A DNA stretch of 64,000 bases from Trichoderma breve (Eukaryota > Ascomycota > Sordariomycetes > Hypocreales > Hypocreaceae), in contig NC_079232.1 in the NCBI RefSeq assembly GCF_028502605.1, positions 2,170,001 through 2,234,000 of the forward strand. The letters are read 5' to 3'. Shown piece after piece: positions 24,421-35,740 of the stretch. The notes under the pieces were generated by a model. That model saw nothing but the letters and a program-made list of their open reading frames with translations. It was not told the origin of the DNA and made no database searches. Position 1 is the first letter of the stretch. Every line of letters begins with the position of its first letter. Both the position numbers and the translations under genes were made by a program.

Positions 24421-24456
24421 ACTGTAGGTGCAACTGTAGGTGCAACTGTAGGTGCT
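24421..24456 (+). repeat. 12-bp tandem repeat, three copies
   Basis: ACTGTAGGTGCA is repeated three times, the last copy ending in T instead of A, followed by a partial GTAGGTA. It is a short simple repeat in the desert upstream of the WD40 gene. Confidence 0.85.
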
Positions 24457-26303
24457 GTAGGTATTCTGTACGGGTTACGCCTATTGAGTACATGTACTTG
24501 CACTCGCTGTGATTGAACCAAACCCCCCTGGTCCTACAGGCGGCGTCTCTCCCCCTGGCCCAGCAGACAAGCACGTCCATGCACAGCGTTTACAGGGTGT
24601 TATGGCGTGCGTTTTCGGGGCCCAGACAGACATTGAATGAACGGGATCGTCCCCAAAAGCAGCTCGGTAATTTTGCTGCGTGTGGTGCATCACCTTTGTT
24701 GCTCCCATGTCACTGTACTTTCGGCCCGTAACGACTTGAGGTACATTCTGTACACGGAAACCTCGAGGCTGGCGGCCCAGTGCAGCACAGGTACGGAGTA
24801 CGTGGTACTATTAATCACCAACCCCAGCCCGTTTTTGGCGCCGATTTTAGCATCGCTCGGAGAATGTCCTCATCAGCAAAACCGCACATATGATGTGTCT
24901 GATTCTGATGGATGTTTTCTCTCCTGCAAATTAATTCTCGCGACACCCAACCGGCGCTAATCCAATCACCCACAGACGCCTCCTCACAGCTCGTTGGCCG
25001 CCTTGACTGATTTGATTGCCATCGAGTCGGCGAGCAGCGTCTCGTTTGCCAGCCGTCGGCGTCAGCCCTACGTAGCTCGAGACTGCGAGAGTTTCTTTTT
25101 TTATTTTGTCTCCAGGTCGTCGATCAAGTTACAGAGAAAAGAGGAACAAAAGAGACCGAGCCAAGGAATACAAAAGCCTGGGGGAGGGGAGGGGGCTTGA
25201 CTCGCACCAGAACGATTTGTTATCCATCACACACCTCTTTTCTTCATTTATTACATTACACGCGGCAGACGGTATTAAAGTTGGCAGTCGTCCACAACCC
25301 TGCGCCTTGCCGAGGGTCCTCCAGACTCACCTCTTCATACCTTCATACCACCACCCGACTTTTTTTCCCATCCGCAACCTCTGCCCCCAGCAATAGCAGG
25401 GCATCGACAACAAAGCACGACAGACATTCACAACATCCACCCGCCTCCATCATTGCGATTCATTGTCATCGGCATCGTCGCCGTCAGCGTCACAGTCGCC
25501 CATCACCGCTACCGCCACTCCCCGTGCCCTTGTCAAGGCACAGTCAATCCTTCCAAGCCGACTAACTGTTCCGCTGCCGAATCCGAATCCAGCATCACCA
25601 CAGGCGACAATCGGAACCCCACCGGCGGTGTCGAAGGGAGCTAAATAGTAGCCATTCTTGCCTACCCGTCCTTGGAGTCATTCGGACCCCACGCGCGCGC
25701 GTGCCGGACGCTATAACCCTCCCATTTCACCTCTGTCATTAGCAGACCGGTACCCTCTTAGCTGAGGCTGCGGCTGTCGTGCGGTGGAGGCTAGGAGCAA
25801 GCAGCTAAAAAGAAGCTCCCCCAGAGGCTAGTGCGCGAGCGAGTCAAGCCAAAGCGACGGGCGGGATACCTACGGCTGAACGACAGTGACAGACAGGCGG
25901 TATACAAAGTAACACAACCGCCCATTCGAAAGCCTCAGGGATCTGCAGCCTCGATCAAGGCGAGACATCGACAAAGACCCAGCTCAACAGGGACAAGGTC
26001 CTGTCGCAAAAATACCCGACGTATCAAAGGGCCTTGTTAACGAGGCTGGAAGAGTATAGTGCTTCCGACAGCTTGGACCGTTGCGCCAAAAATCAAGGCA
26101 GGAAAAAGGAAGAGAAGCGGCAACACCCCCCTTGCCTGAGTCTGCATTTCCGTCTGCCAGGGGAAAAGAAACAAGGTCAGGGCTAGGTACCGGCATCAGA
26201 ATTCGAAGCCGGACAAGGCACAGCTCGGGACGCAACCGGTTGCGCGCGTGTGCTGCCGCAATCCCGTAGCACCAGGCCCAGAGCCTTGTCGTCGCTGACA
26301 GTC

Positions 26304-28684
26304 ATGCGACCCGGATCGTTCTCACTGCCGCCAGATCGCCAACTGCTCAACGACAATATCCCCGACCAGCACGACTACCACCACCACGGCTCGGAGCATA
26401 GGCACGACGAGAATTGGGGCCAACACCAGGCGCAGGATGCGGCCTTTTATGCCTCGGAGAGCAACAACACCACCAAAATGTACTACGACCAGCACGGCCA
26501 CCACGACGAGCACCACGGCTACGACCAAGGCGAGGCCTACGGCGATGAGGAGGTCATGACACCTGCCCCCGACGATGGCGCCGATAGCGGCAACGGGAAC
26601 ATGGAATACCATCCCCAGCCGCAACCACAACCACAGATCCAGTACACAACCACATACTGGGGACATCCTTACCCGCATTCTTACACCACCCAAAGCTATC
26701 ATTACCCTCCCGCACAAGCAGCTCCCGACCAAGATATGAGCGATAGTGACGATGGCGCTGTGGCACCCAATGGACATTTTTATCACGACGACCTGATAGA
26801 CGACGAAGAAGATATGGAAAGGGAGGAAGACGGTGAAGAGTACGACGACGAGGACGACGAGGAAGACGAGGCGATGCTGAACAACTACGGACACCAACAC
26901 GGACACCCTGTGCCACCACACCATGTGCAACCCGGGGGAACCCACTCGTTACCCTCCCTACTTCAATACTTGCAACAAGGAGGAGGAGGAGGACCAGCAC
27001 CAATACAAGGCGCATTCTCACAAGAACTCGCCGACCAAGCCGCCGCCTACTTAGCACAGCAACCTATGGTGGCCGACGAGGAGCTATCCCTTGACGAGGA
27101 GGAAGAAGAGCTGTTGCTGGACCCTTTCCCTCCCGTTCACATGAGCAATCCAAACCCCAGCATCCTGGGGTCCGAAAACTACGGCCTGATCGACTTCCTG
27201 CGCTATTGGGCATACGGCAACGTCCTGCAGTCGGGCCATAAGCTACCGCGGCCCGGCATCCGCAGAGTCCTGAAGCAGGCCACCAGTGGAGTAGAGCGCG
27301 TGTACTACTCTGATCTACGCGGAGATGGCTGTGACATACAAGGTCTGGATTGGGATAGCATGAACACAACACGCAGTGCCGCTAGGGAGATCCGTCGATA
27401 TACATACAAGAACTACGTCAACAGGCCGGGTTCTGATATTCACGTAAGTCACACAGGGCCTTGTCAATCCGCTTTACACCAAAGCAGAAAGAACTGCCCT
27501 TCTTTCATGTTTGTTCCAGGAACCCCTTCTTAACCAAGATTGCATAGATTTCGTCAGAGGTCGCCCTTCCCGCCACCGACAGCTTTTTCAGGTTCAGGAG
27601 AATGGATGTCCGGCGAGATATTAGCCTCGCCCATTTCCAGCTTCGGAGTGTGCTTGCTTGTCCTGGTCGGACGCATGCATACTATCCCAGCGTGCAAGGC
27701 ATCAACATGCTCAACACTGCAACGAAAAAGACGAGCCTAGCGATGAACCTGCGTGCCTTTGCTGGAATGGCGGCTCCCGCCATATCAACCCTTGATGCCG
27801 GCTGCGGTGTCTTGATGGCCGGCACCTTCAATGGCGACTACTTCCTGCAGTCATTGACTGCCGAGGATAAGAAGAGCTACTCGGAGGGACAGATATCCAA
27901 CGACGTTAGCGGGATTACCAACCACATCAAGATATACAAACCCAGGAGGTCTGACAGTCCTGCCGCCGCCATTGCAAGCAATGACCAGGGCTTCCGCCTC
28001 CTAGACCTTCAGACGGAAAAGTATACCGCCAAATTCACATATCCCTTTGCCCTCAACTGCTCGGCCATGTCACCAGACGGTCGGCTGAGAGTCGTTGTAG
28101 GCGACGACCTGAACGTTTTGATCACCAATGCGGAGACGGGCGAGATCCTACAACAGCTTGGCGGGCACCGTGATTACGGGTTTGCCTGTGACTGGTCGGA
28201 CAATGGCTACCACGTTGCCACTGGTTTCCAGGACAAGACCGTCAAGATCTGGGACGCCCGCTACTGGCGCAATGCCAATGGTGTTAGCACCCCGGTCTGC
28301 ACGATAGCGACGGAGATGGCCGGCGTCCGAAACCTGCGCTTCTCTCCATCAGGCAGCGGCCGACCTCTCCTTGCCGCAGCAGAAGAGGCCGACTTCATCA
28401 ACCTGATTGACGCCAAGACGTTCCGCTCCAAGCAAGTCATTGACGTTTTCGGCGAGATTGGAGGCGTGGCATTCACCAATGACGGACAGGACCTCAACGT
28501 TCTTTGCTGCGACGCCCACCGCGGCGGTCTGCTACAGTTCGAGCGTTGCAGCTTTGGAGTTGACGAGCCTCTCACGGGAGGCTTGCAGCGGATCACGAAA
28601 ATCGACGACGACTCTTCAACTCAATGGGATTTTATACTACGGCGCCGGCCGCCAATGTACCTGGACGGCCCGGGTGTGTTTTAA
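26304..28684 (+). CDS. WD40-repeat protein with DUF2415 domain
   Basis: Exons 26304-27443 and 27548-28684 encode 758 residues; the 104-nt intron runs GTAAGT to TGCATAG and keeps phase 0, giving NRPGSDIH|ISSEVALPATDSF at the join. The N-terminal third is low complexity: His/Tyr/Asp/Gln-rich, then an acidic run at about 162-193 with over 20 Asp/Glu. The middle has a conserved block (LIDFLRYWAYG). After the junction FFRFRRMDVRRDISLAHFQL leads into WD40-like blades, including KTVKIWDARYW, and a DUF2415 segment (VRNLRFSPSGSGRPLLAAAEE). The family is common in filamentous ascomycetes; its function is unknown to me. WD40 folds usually act as protein-binding platforms. The ATG at 26304 is the first in frame, but an upstream coding exon is possible because the leader is long. 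Confidence 0.8.
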
Positions 28685-30940
28685 GTAACACCTTGCAATC
28701 CAACCGTCATGAAGTTACGATTCTATATGCATATTCCTTTCTTCTTGTCTGTTAGCCTCCTCTTGCATTCTCATTCGAGCTCCCTTTTTTGGCCTGTACA
28801 TACTTTGTCCTCTTTTCTTCTCTTTATGCCATTGATGATCTCTGCGTTTAGCCTTTTTGCACTTTTACTTCATTCAGGCTCCATCATTATTCTACCTCAT
28901 ACTTGCTGTTCTGGAGATTGTATCTTACGCCTTTGCTCTTCTAAGCATACGTCGTCTGTTACTTTGAGTTTGGAACATACCTTGGCCTCTTTTTGTCTTC
29001 CGTTTCTTCTTCCTGTCCTTTGCCAATATTGTTTAAGGGACTTATGAGCATCATTTTTCATGTTTGGTTCTCGCTATTCTTATTCTTGTTGCATAATGCA
29101 CTGCGATGAACTTTGAAGAGTCCCTTGTGAGAAGACGGGAAAACACCCTCTCAAAAAAAGAGAAAAAAGGAAGAATGAGTAGGAAAAAAACATGGAGTTG
29201 TCGGTTACCAAACCTTGCCTACCTACGTACTTGGTCAAAACTGCATTACTATAGCATTTGCGATTCTCTTGTTCTTTTTCTTCACGTTCTCCCTTGTTCT
29301 TTTTTCTGGGTATGTACTTGGTCAAATACACGAGGACACATTGTAAGGGATATAAGCCATCTTTTCTTCTTCATCTCCATCATTTTTTTTCTACTTTTTT
29401 TTGCATGAGAAAAAAATTACTTCTTTTTTTCCCCCAATTCCCATAACCGTTTTTTGATATGCTCGGTTAGAGGAAAGGGGGGTTGGTTCGCGATTAGGAT
29501 TTTTTTAAGGTCAGGATTTTGTAGCTTTTCTAGGCTGGAACAAAAACTAAAACTCGAAGGATGGAAAAAATACCGAGGCACAGTAGGATTTCTTTTTTTT
29601 ATACATAGGATGAAAATTGCTTTGAACCGTTTACTTGAGCAAGCTCATTGTTGTTTGGCGGTGCAAAAGTGGGAGTTGGTGCTATGTTCATGTGTGTATG
29701 TATATCCTTCTTATTTTTAGGGCGTCGTACAATTTCGTTAGGAAGACAAAACCTTTTTTTTTATCGTAGTTACACTAAAGTATTTTGTATTGCTCGTGAC
29801 AGGTAGGTAATTTAATTGTCGGTGTGGTGATTATCAAGGGACAAAAGTCTGTGAGTGTCGTACAACAAGGTGTTGGAAGGTCGTATTATGTTGTGCTCAC
29901 TTTCATGCGTATATTGTTGCAGCACAGCATTCAGGCGGTGAGCGAAATGATTCCACGCGCTCTTCTTTGGGCGACTTTTTTTCTTCTTCTTTTGGTATGA
30001 TTACTTAGAATCAATGACAGTGATCCCTTGGAAGCTTAATTCCTTGGTTGTATATAAGGCTGGTGTCAAAATCTTTAAGCTTTAGGGTAAGTCCCGCCGG
30101 ACGACGCCATGATTTCTCCTAATCGTAGAACTTCACGTATGCTAAAAGAGACTACAATCTGCTCCAAACAAACACTCTTTACAATTCAACACTCTCAACA
30201 ACGTGTGTAGCCACTCTGTACATATAGATTCCTCCAGTCTTGTCACCATGTGTATCGACAGGGGCGATAAGAGTCTATGAATAGTGCCTAGTGGCGCTTT
30301 CGTACTGAGGCAGTTAAAGTTGGCTCATTGGAATGCATATCCCAGTTGCTGTGACATCCGAACTTCATGCTTTAGCTGCAATTACGTAGAGCCGGCCTAA
30401 TGAATCATGGTAAGACACAAGCTGCCACATGGCCACCACCCCAACTACATCATGTTGATAAGAAAACTTTGAGATAGTCTCAGGCTCCGGAGACTGATGC
30501 TCAATCTGGAACAAGACTCAAGCAAGATAAATCACATTCAATAACAGTTTCATCATCGAATAATTAAGTAATTACAGCATTAGAATCAGATGCTAAATGT
30601 ACACCCGGATCTATGGCGACTTCATATACAGAAACACCGCGCAGTTGCCAAAAAAACAAGCCATGAGACCCGCCTATCACAATACCACAAAAGGACTCAA
30701 AATTTGCAGCCAACCAAGTTCCATCTCTTGTCAAGGAGCGGCCCCCAACGCCATCATGACCGCCTGAACTTCCGAATCGGCATCAGGGTGTCGTTTGTGG
30801 TCCCGCACTGGTGGCAAAATACACAAAGGGGGACCGACGGATAGAACCGGGCGAGCTTGACATTTCCATACATTTAGTAATTGACGTTCAGCTGCAGTAA
30901 AACCCATCCAAGCGTTGCGTATTAAAAATCTTCAACTTCC
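28685..30940. other. Intergenic region between the WD40 gene and the GH17 gene
   Basis: A 2.3-kb convergent spacer, strongly T/C-rich on the plus strand between about 28700 and 29450, then AT-rich. A 13-bp word GTACTTGGTCAAA is repeated directly at 29227-29239 and 29314-29326. No gene or RNA structure could be supported. Confidence 0.55.
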
Positions 30941-32798
30941 TTACTCGTTGATGGCAAAGGCAGCGGCGGCACCCCAGCTCTGCTCACAACCAAAGCTGCC
31001 GGGCTGCTTCCACATGTCATCGTCCACGGAGAAGAAGACGGTCTTGTTACCGCACTTGGAACGGATGTTCTTAAGGGCGGTAGCCTGCTCGGAAGAACCA
31101 GGGCAGGCATCACCGTTGCACTGACCCTTCTTGGGCCAACCGCACTCCAGGTTGAGGACGTCGTTGCCAGGGCAGATCTCCTTCAGGAGCTCGAGCTGTC
31201 CAGCGACGAAGTCACCAGCGGAATCGGGAGTGGTGGCGGAGTTGAAGAAGGGGTGGATGTTGGCACCAGTGACGTCGATAACACCGCAGATGGCCGAGGA
31301 GACAGCAGGGTTCTGCCAGATGTTGAGAGTCTCGGAGATGGTGTAGGGGCCGCTGTAGCCGCTGCACTTGCCCTTGACGGTGGTGATGAGCTCGGCGAGC
31401 TGAGTAGCAGAGCAGAAGCCGTTCATAATAGCCTCGTTACCGACGACGAAGAGCTTGACAAGATCCCACTGGGCCCAGGCAGCAATGGCGTCAACCTGGC
31501 TCTTGATATCAGGGGTCTCGTAGCTGCAGCCATCACCCTTGACAAAGACACCGAGGATCAGCTCAATGCCGTACTTCTTGGCAGCACCACCAACGTTCTC
31601 AAGAGTGTTGCAGTCAGTGGAGTAGACACGGATGACCTGGAAACCGGCGTTCTTGAGCTTGGAAATGTCCGAGTCAACCTCATCAGCAGACTTGCAGTTG
31701 CCGGTGGCAGGCTCATAGGGAGTGTAAGTGATACCATAGTGGTCGTTGTTGCCGCTGAGACCACCGCTGGGAGCCACAGGCTTGGGCTTAGGAGCAGGGG
31801 CAGGCTGGGTGGGCTTGGGCTTGGGAGCAGCGGGAGCAGAGTAGGCCGGAGGAGAGTAGGCGGGAGCGCTAGGCTTGGCGGGCTCCTGAGTAGACTGAGC
31901 GGGAGCAGGAGGAGGAGGAGGGTAGCTGGCAGGGCTGGTGGGCGCAGCAGGAGCGGGAGTGGAAGTCGGGGCACCAGAGCTGGCGAAGGGGCAGTAGGTG
32001 ACATAGTCGGTCTCGGTGACCGTGACGACCTGCTCGGGAGCAGTGTAGGTACCGGGCTCGTAGCTGGTCGGGACGGGGTAGACCAGGAGAGTGGACGAGG
32101 GGACCACGGTGGTGATGGGAGCAATGGTGTAGGTACCAGCAGCAGGGCAGACGTAGGTGGTCTGCACAATGACGCTGGTAACCACGGTGCCGCTGGTTGA
32201 GACGGTGGCAACAGGGCAGACGACGGTGGTGGCCGTCTCAACGACAGTGGTAACACCGCCAACGGTGTGTGTTCCGGGGGGCACCTGGGTCGAGCTAGCA
32301 CCACAGACGGTGGTGGTGTCGGTCAGGGTGATGGTCGTGGCCGGAATGGTGTAAGTTCCGGGAGTTGGGAAGGTGACCGGAGAGGGAGTCGGAACAGGGA
32401 CGACATAGACCTCAGAAGTAGGAGCCGGAGCCTGAGTCTCAACGGAGGTGGTGGCCGGTGGTGCAGGAGCAGGAGCTGCGGTGGTAGGCACAGGAGCTGC
32501 GGAGGTCGGGGGAGCCTTGATAGGAACCACTTTGAGGCAATGTCAGCATATCACTTATACCAGAGGCAATGGGAACGGGAGGGCTCTCTGCTTCTCCCGG
32601 AAGCGCCCCGGGGATCGTCGACGTACAGGTAGGCTCGCCGGTGATGGTCGAGTAGATGGTGGTGCATCCAGGGACACAGACCTCGCCAGTGGCGGCTCTC
32701 TTCGCGGCGAAGAGCTCGTGGGCGTGGCGGTGACCGTGAGAGGCGCTGGCGGCGCCAGTCAGGGCAGCCACGGCGGCGGCTGCGAAAGCTCCCTTCAT
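30941..32798 (-). CDS. Secreted GH17 glucan endo-1,3-beta-glucosidase
   Basis: Reverse-strand exons 32798-32627 and 32529-30941 (intron 32530-32626, GTACGT donor, CTGAC branch site, AAAG acceptor) encode 586 residues. A signal peptide (1-19, ending GAASA) is followed by a Kex2-like KR site (33-34). Residues 58-315 are Thr/Val/Pro-rich with four repeats beginning PGTYT or a variant (near 114, 142, 188 and 216) and a Pro/Ala/Lys linker (about 248-310). The catalytic TIM barrel of family 17 occupies about 318-586, with the acid/base E423 in VVGNEA and the nucleophile E519 in LECGWP. Such enzymes cut or remodel beta-1,3-glucan in the fungal wall. There is no C-terminal GPI signal, so the linker may anchor it in the wall matrix. 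It resembles the Bgl2/Scw/EglC-like group; the exact orthologue is uncertain. Confidence 0.93.
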
Positions 32799-35740
32799 GG
32801 TGGAGATAAGATTTTCGGCTAGGGATGTAAATATCAAGTACAAAAAAGAATGCCCGCTGAAAGAGTGAAGCGGTAAGTTGGTTTACTGGAGAACAAAGAA
32901 TCGAAGCAACTTCCTTCAAGACCTCGAACTGACGATCCGTGGGGAGTAGGAAAAAAAGAAGAGAGAGACGGCACGATTAGGTGGGCAAGGCGGCTATTAT
33001 TATGAGTACGGGAGGTGCGCGTGCAGGCGGGTAGCATGGCTCATTGTTGTTATTAGCCTTGGCTAGCCTGCGAAGTGTGCTCACCAACGGTGTACCTAGT
33101 CGGCTGTGGAATCCTGCGCTGCAGACGAGGTACTGCTGCCCCAGCTGGAGGTGGAATGACAGGGGTTTGGCAGAGGGGGGTGGAAAGAAGACGAGCCACT
33201 GTGGCTACCTCTGAGTCCATCACTGGCTGCTGCTAATAGAAGCTGCTGCTAGGCCAAGGCGGCTTCTCATCGCCAAATAGGAGAGGGTGGAGCTTGGCCA
33301 AGCAATTCCCATTTTGCGCCTGAGTCCTCCTTGAAAGGGGCAGCGAGCTCTCGACGTGGCCGTCTGAATCAAAACCAGCCGGAATTTCTAGCGCTCGGAA
33401 GCTGCTGCAAACAATGGGCGACGCTGCGACATTGAGGCTGCTGAGCTGTGCAGAGCTGGACGGCATCTTGGTCAACAAGGAATCCAGCGGTGGTGTGGCT
33501 TTGCTCAGCCAGATCTGCCGCCTGCAAACTGCTTCGTATTGAGAATCGGAACTCCACGGATCCATCGTCTGCATGTTCCAGGGCCTGGTGATGAGTGGCT
33601 GATCACCTCTATGTCGGGAGATGAGCGCTGCCTTGTCATCTGAGATATTTTGGCTGGCGCTGTCCCTCCCTGGCAAAACACACAAAGGAGACGAGGAGCT
33701 GTGGACAAATCAACGCCGAGGGACGATCCTCTGGCCAATCTCGGACGTGGGTTGGCTAGCCACTAGCTACGAGATTGTTCCTGCATATGCCCACTCCGCT
33801 TGGCTCATGAGCGGGCCAGGCACAGAACGCCTCTCACTTTGCTAGGCCCAGTTTGTGCGCCCGTCCCTTGCCTAAGTCTAGTGTCCGGCTTGTCGGCGTT
33901 TCTGATGTTGGTGATGGCGTCAGCCGCAGCTCAAAAGCCCTTTGCCTTGGAATTCTTCAAGCTCTGTAGATGGTGAAGCTGTCCGTGCAAGTCTGTGCCG
34001 CACATGTACGGGGTTGAACGCTGCGGCCTCTGCTCCTGCGAAGGCCGTGGATACCGACCCGACATCAGCGGTGGGTTACATTCTGTGCCATTTTAAGCTT
34101 AGATTCTCCGCAATACTCGAGGGGCCTTTTCGCTGCCAACCCCGGCCTGTGTTCCAACTCGTCCTATTGCAAGGGGTCCGTTTTAAGGTGTCTTGGCCCG
34201 ATTTGAGCTTGGTCCGCATTGATTCCCAAGGCAGTGTGCACCTTTGGCTTGACCGCTGTGGTGCGAAAACTGCTCATTTCGAGAAAGGGGCGCGTTCGAG
34301 AAGCCTGGTCCGATGCTGTCCAATCACGGCTACCTACTCACTATTAGTCTTACTATTCTGGTAATTCTCGTATTGCAGAATGGATTCCTATCCCTGTCAT
34401 CCAAAGGGGGTCGCTTGGGTTAGCCCATGGCACAGCAATCCTCAATTTGCGACGCGGCTTCGTCAAAGTGCCGGGCACGCCGTGGAGTTGTGCCTAGTGC
34501 TTGTACGTACAAGCAACAGACCGCTGATTTTCCAAAATCCTCCCCAGATGAGGAAAGTCGTTAACGGTGTTGGTGCGGGAGTCGAATTTGTCTTTCTGCA
34601 TCTCTTGGCCCAAGAACTGCGCTTGACCGGGAGTGCAGATTACCCGTACGAGTGCTCGTAGTAAACCGGAGTTTTCGTACCTGCATGTGTAAGGAGGGAA
34701 AAATAATGGGCCGAGTGCATGTATGTAATATTGTATGGATCATTACTATCACGATGATAAAATTCCGCGAGATTTGTGTGCTGGATGCTTTCGTCTAAGC
34801 GAACTCTTTTTACTTTTCTCTCTCTTTCCTCCCTCCTCCCTTTTTTTCTTTTGTCTTTTCCCTCTTCGCACTTTCCGAACCCTGCAGTGCGCCATTGTTA
34901 GTCTGAGGCACTCGATGCAGGTGCAAGGGACGTCCACGCCCTGCCAAATAAAAAGAAAGGCGCTGTAAAAATCGGGGGATCTGCAGGAACTGTAAGAATC
35001 TAGTTTTTTTTTTGGCCCGTGGCGTCGCAGGCTCGTTTATATATAGCAGCAATGCCTAAAAATCTACAGCAGTGAGTATGGCAGGTATTGATAGCTGCTA
35101 CTAGCACGTACCTGGTAGGTATGCGCTTATAAGTGAGGTGCTGCACAGGCACTTCAACGAGATACAATCAACAAACTTATTTTACGTAGACGGAGAAAAA
35201 AATACCGTGGGAAATACTGCTCGTAGCGATGCTACTGTAGAATGCAACGTACCAGGTATTCTTCTGCTCTCTTGTTGTATCATTCAGTGGACATACAATA
35301 TGAGACAGTCCAGGAGCTCGTATTCCTGCATGTTTACTCCGTAGAGTCAATTTGACCTGGCACTGACCGCCAACGTCGTTTACCGCTCCGTAGCGAACCC
35401 TAATTCATTATACCGCTCTGGAGAATTAATCGCCGTTTGCATGACGTCGTGAACAATACTCCGTATCAAAAGTCTAATTGCCCAATTTACTCCAAGTAAC
35501 CCATGCACAACTTCGATAAGGTTGATACTGGCAATTTATCTCCAGGAACCCCTGGCTGTAGCAACCTAGTATCAGTGCTAGCAGCATGGAGAGGCGCCTG
35601 GGATCTCTCGAGCCACACTTTACTTCGTCGGAGCGGCACGTGACCTACTACGCCACCAAGCAACTCGACGCCACACCTCCATGGGTGATCAGATAAGGCT
35701 GGAAAAATTCGCTGTCGAGTGTTTTTATATGTGGTAGCAT
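32799..35740. other. Intergenic region, divergent GH17 / DSS1 promoters
   Basis: Nearly 3 kb between two divergent starts. It contains TACGGAGTA in reverse at 35335-35343 and 35457-35465, a GTACGTAC at 34503-34510, and a doubtful open frame at 33233-33574 (separate entry). The rest shows short frames only. Confidence 0.5.
33233..33574 (-). CDS. Doubtful orphan ORF, 113 codons
   Basis: From an ATG at 33574 an uninterrupted frame runs to TAG at 33233. It starts MQTMDPWSSDSQYEA and is Ser/Leu-rich with no domain, signal peptide or membrane segment. Codon use is mildly gene-like, but another frame of the same strand is also open for 62 codons. I do not recognise it and it may be chance. Confidence 0.2.
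   Translation of the reverse strand: MQTMDPWSSDSQYEAVCRRQIWLSKATPPLDSLLTKMPSSSAQLSSLNVAASPIVCSSFRALEIPAGFDSDGHVESSLPLSRRTQAQNGNCLAKLHPLLFGDEKPPWPSSSFY

Larger units (their letters stand above)
18839..26303. other. 7.4-kb gene desert upstream of the WD40/DUF2415 gene
   Basis: No open frame in this stretch shows a domain, gene-like codon use or spliceable continuation. It is rich in low-complexity DNA: a G10 run near 19757, a purine tract at 21412-21494, T17 at 22608-22624, T15 at 22851-22865, and short tandem repeats at 22429-22454 and 24421-24456. TACGGAGTA occurs at 18906 and 24792, with one-mismatch relatives around 22060-22450. From about 25200 to 26300 the plus strand looks like a long CT- and CA-rich leader. 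A regulatory or non-coding-RNA role is possible but not shown. Confidence 0.5.

Noticed and set aside
27540..27740. Open frame just after the WD40 gene intron
   Set aside because: Frame analysis shows that the real second exon begins at 27548 in another frame, giving the conserved FFRFRRMDVRRD sequence; this frame is a shadow.
31253..32200. 315-codon open frame antisense to the GH17 gene
   Set aside because: It overlaps the catalytic domain and repeat region of a clear secreted enzyme; its own translation is Gly/Arg/Ser repeats without family signals.
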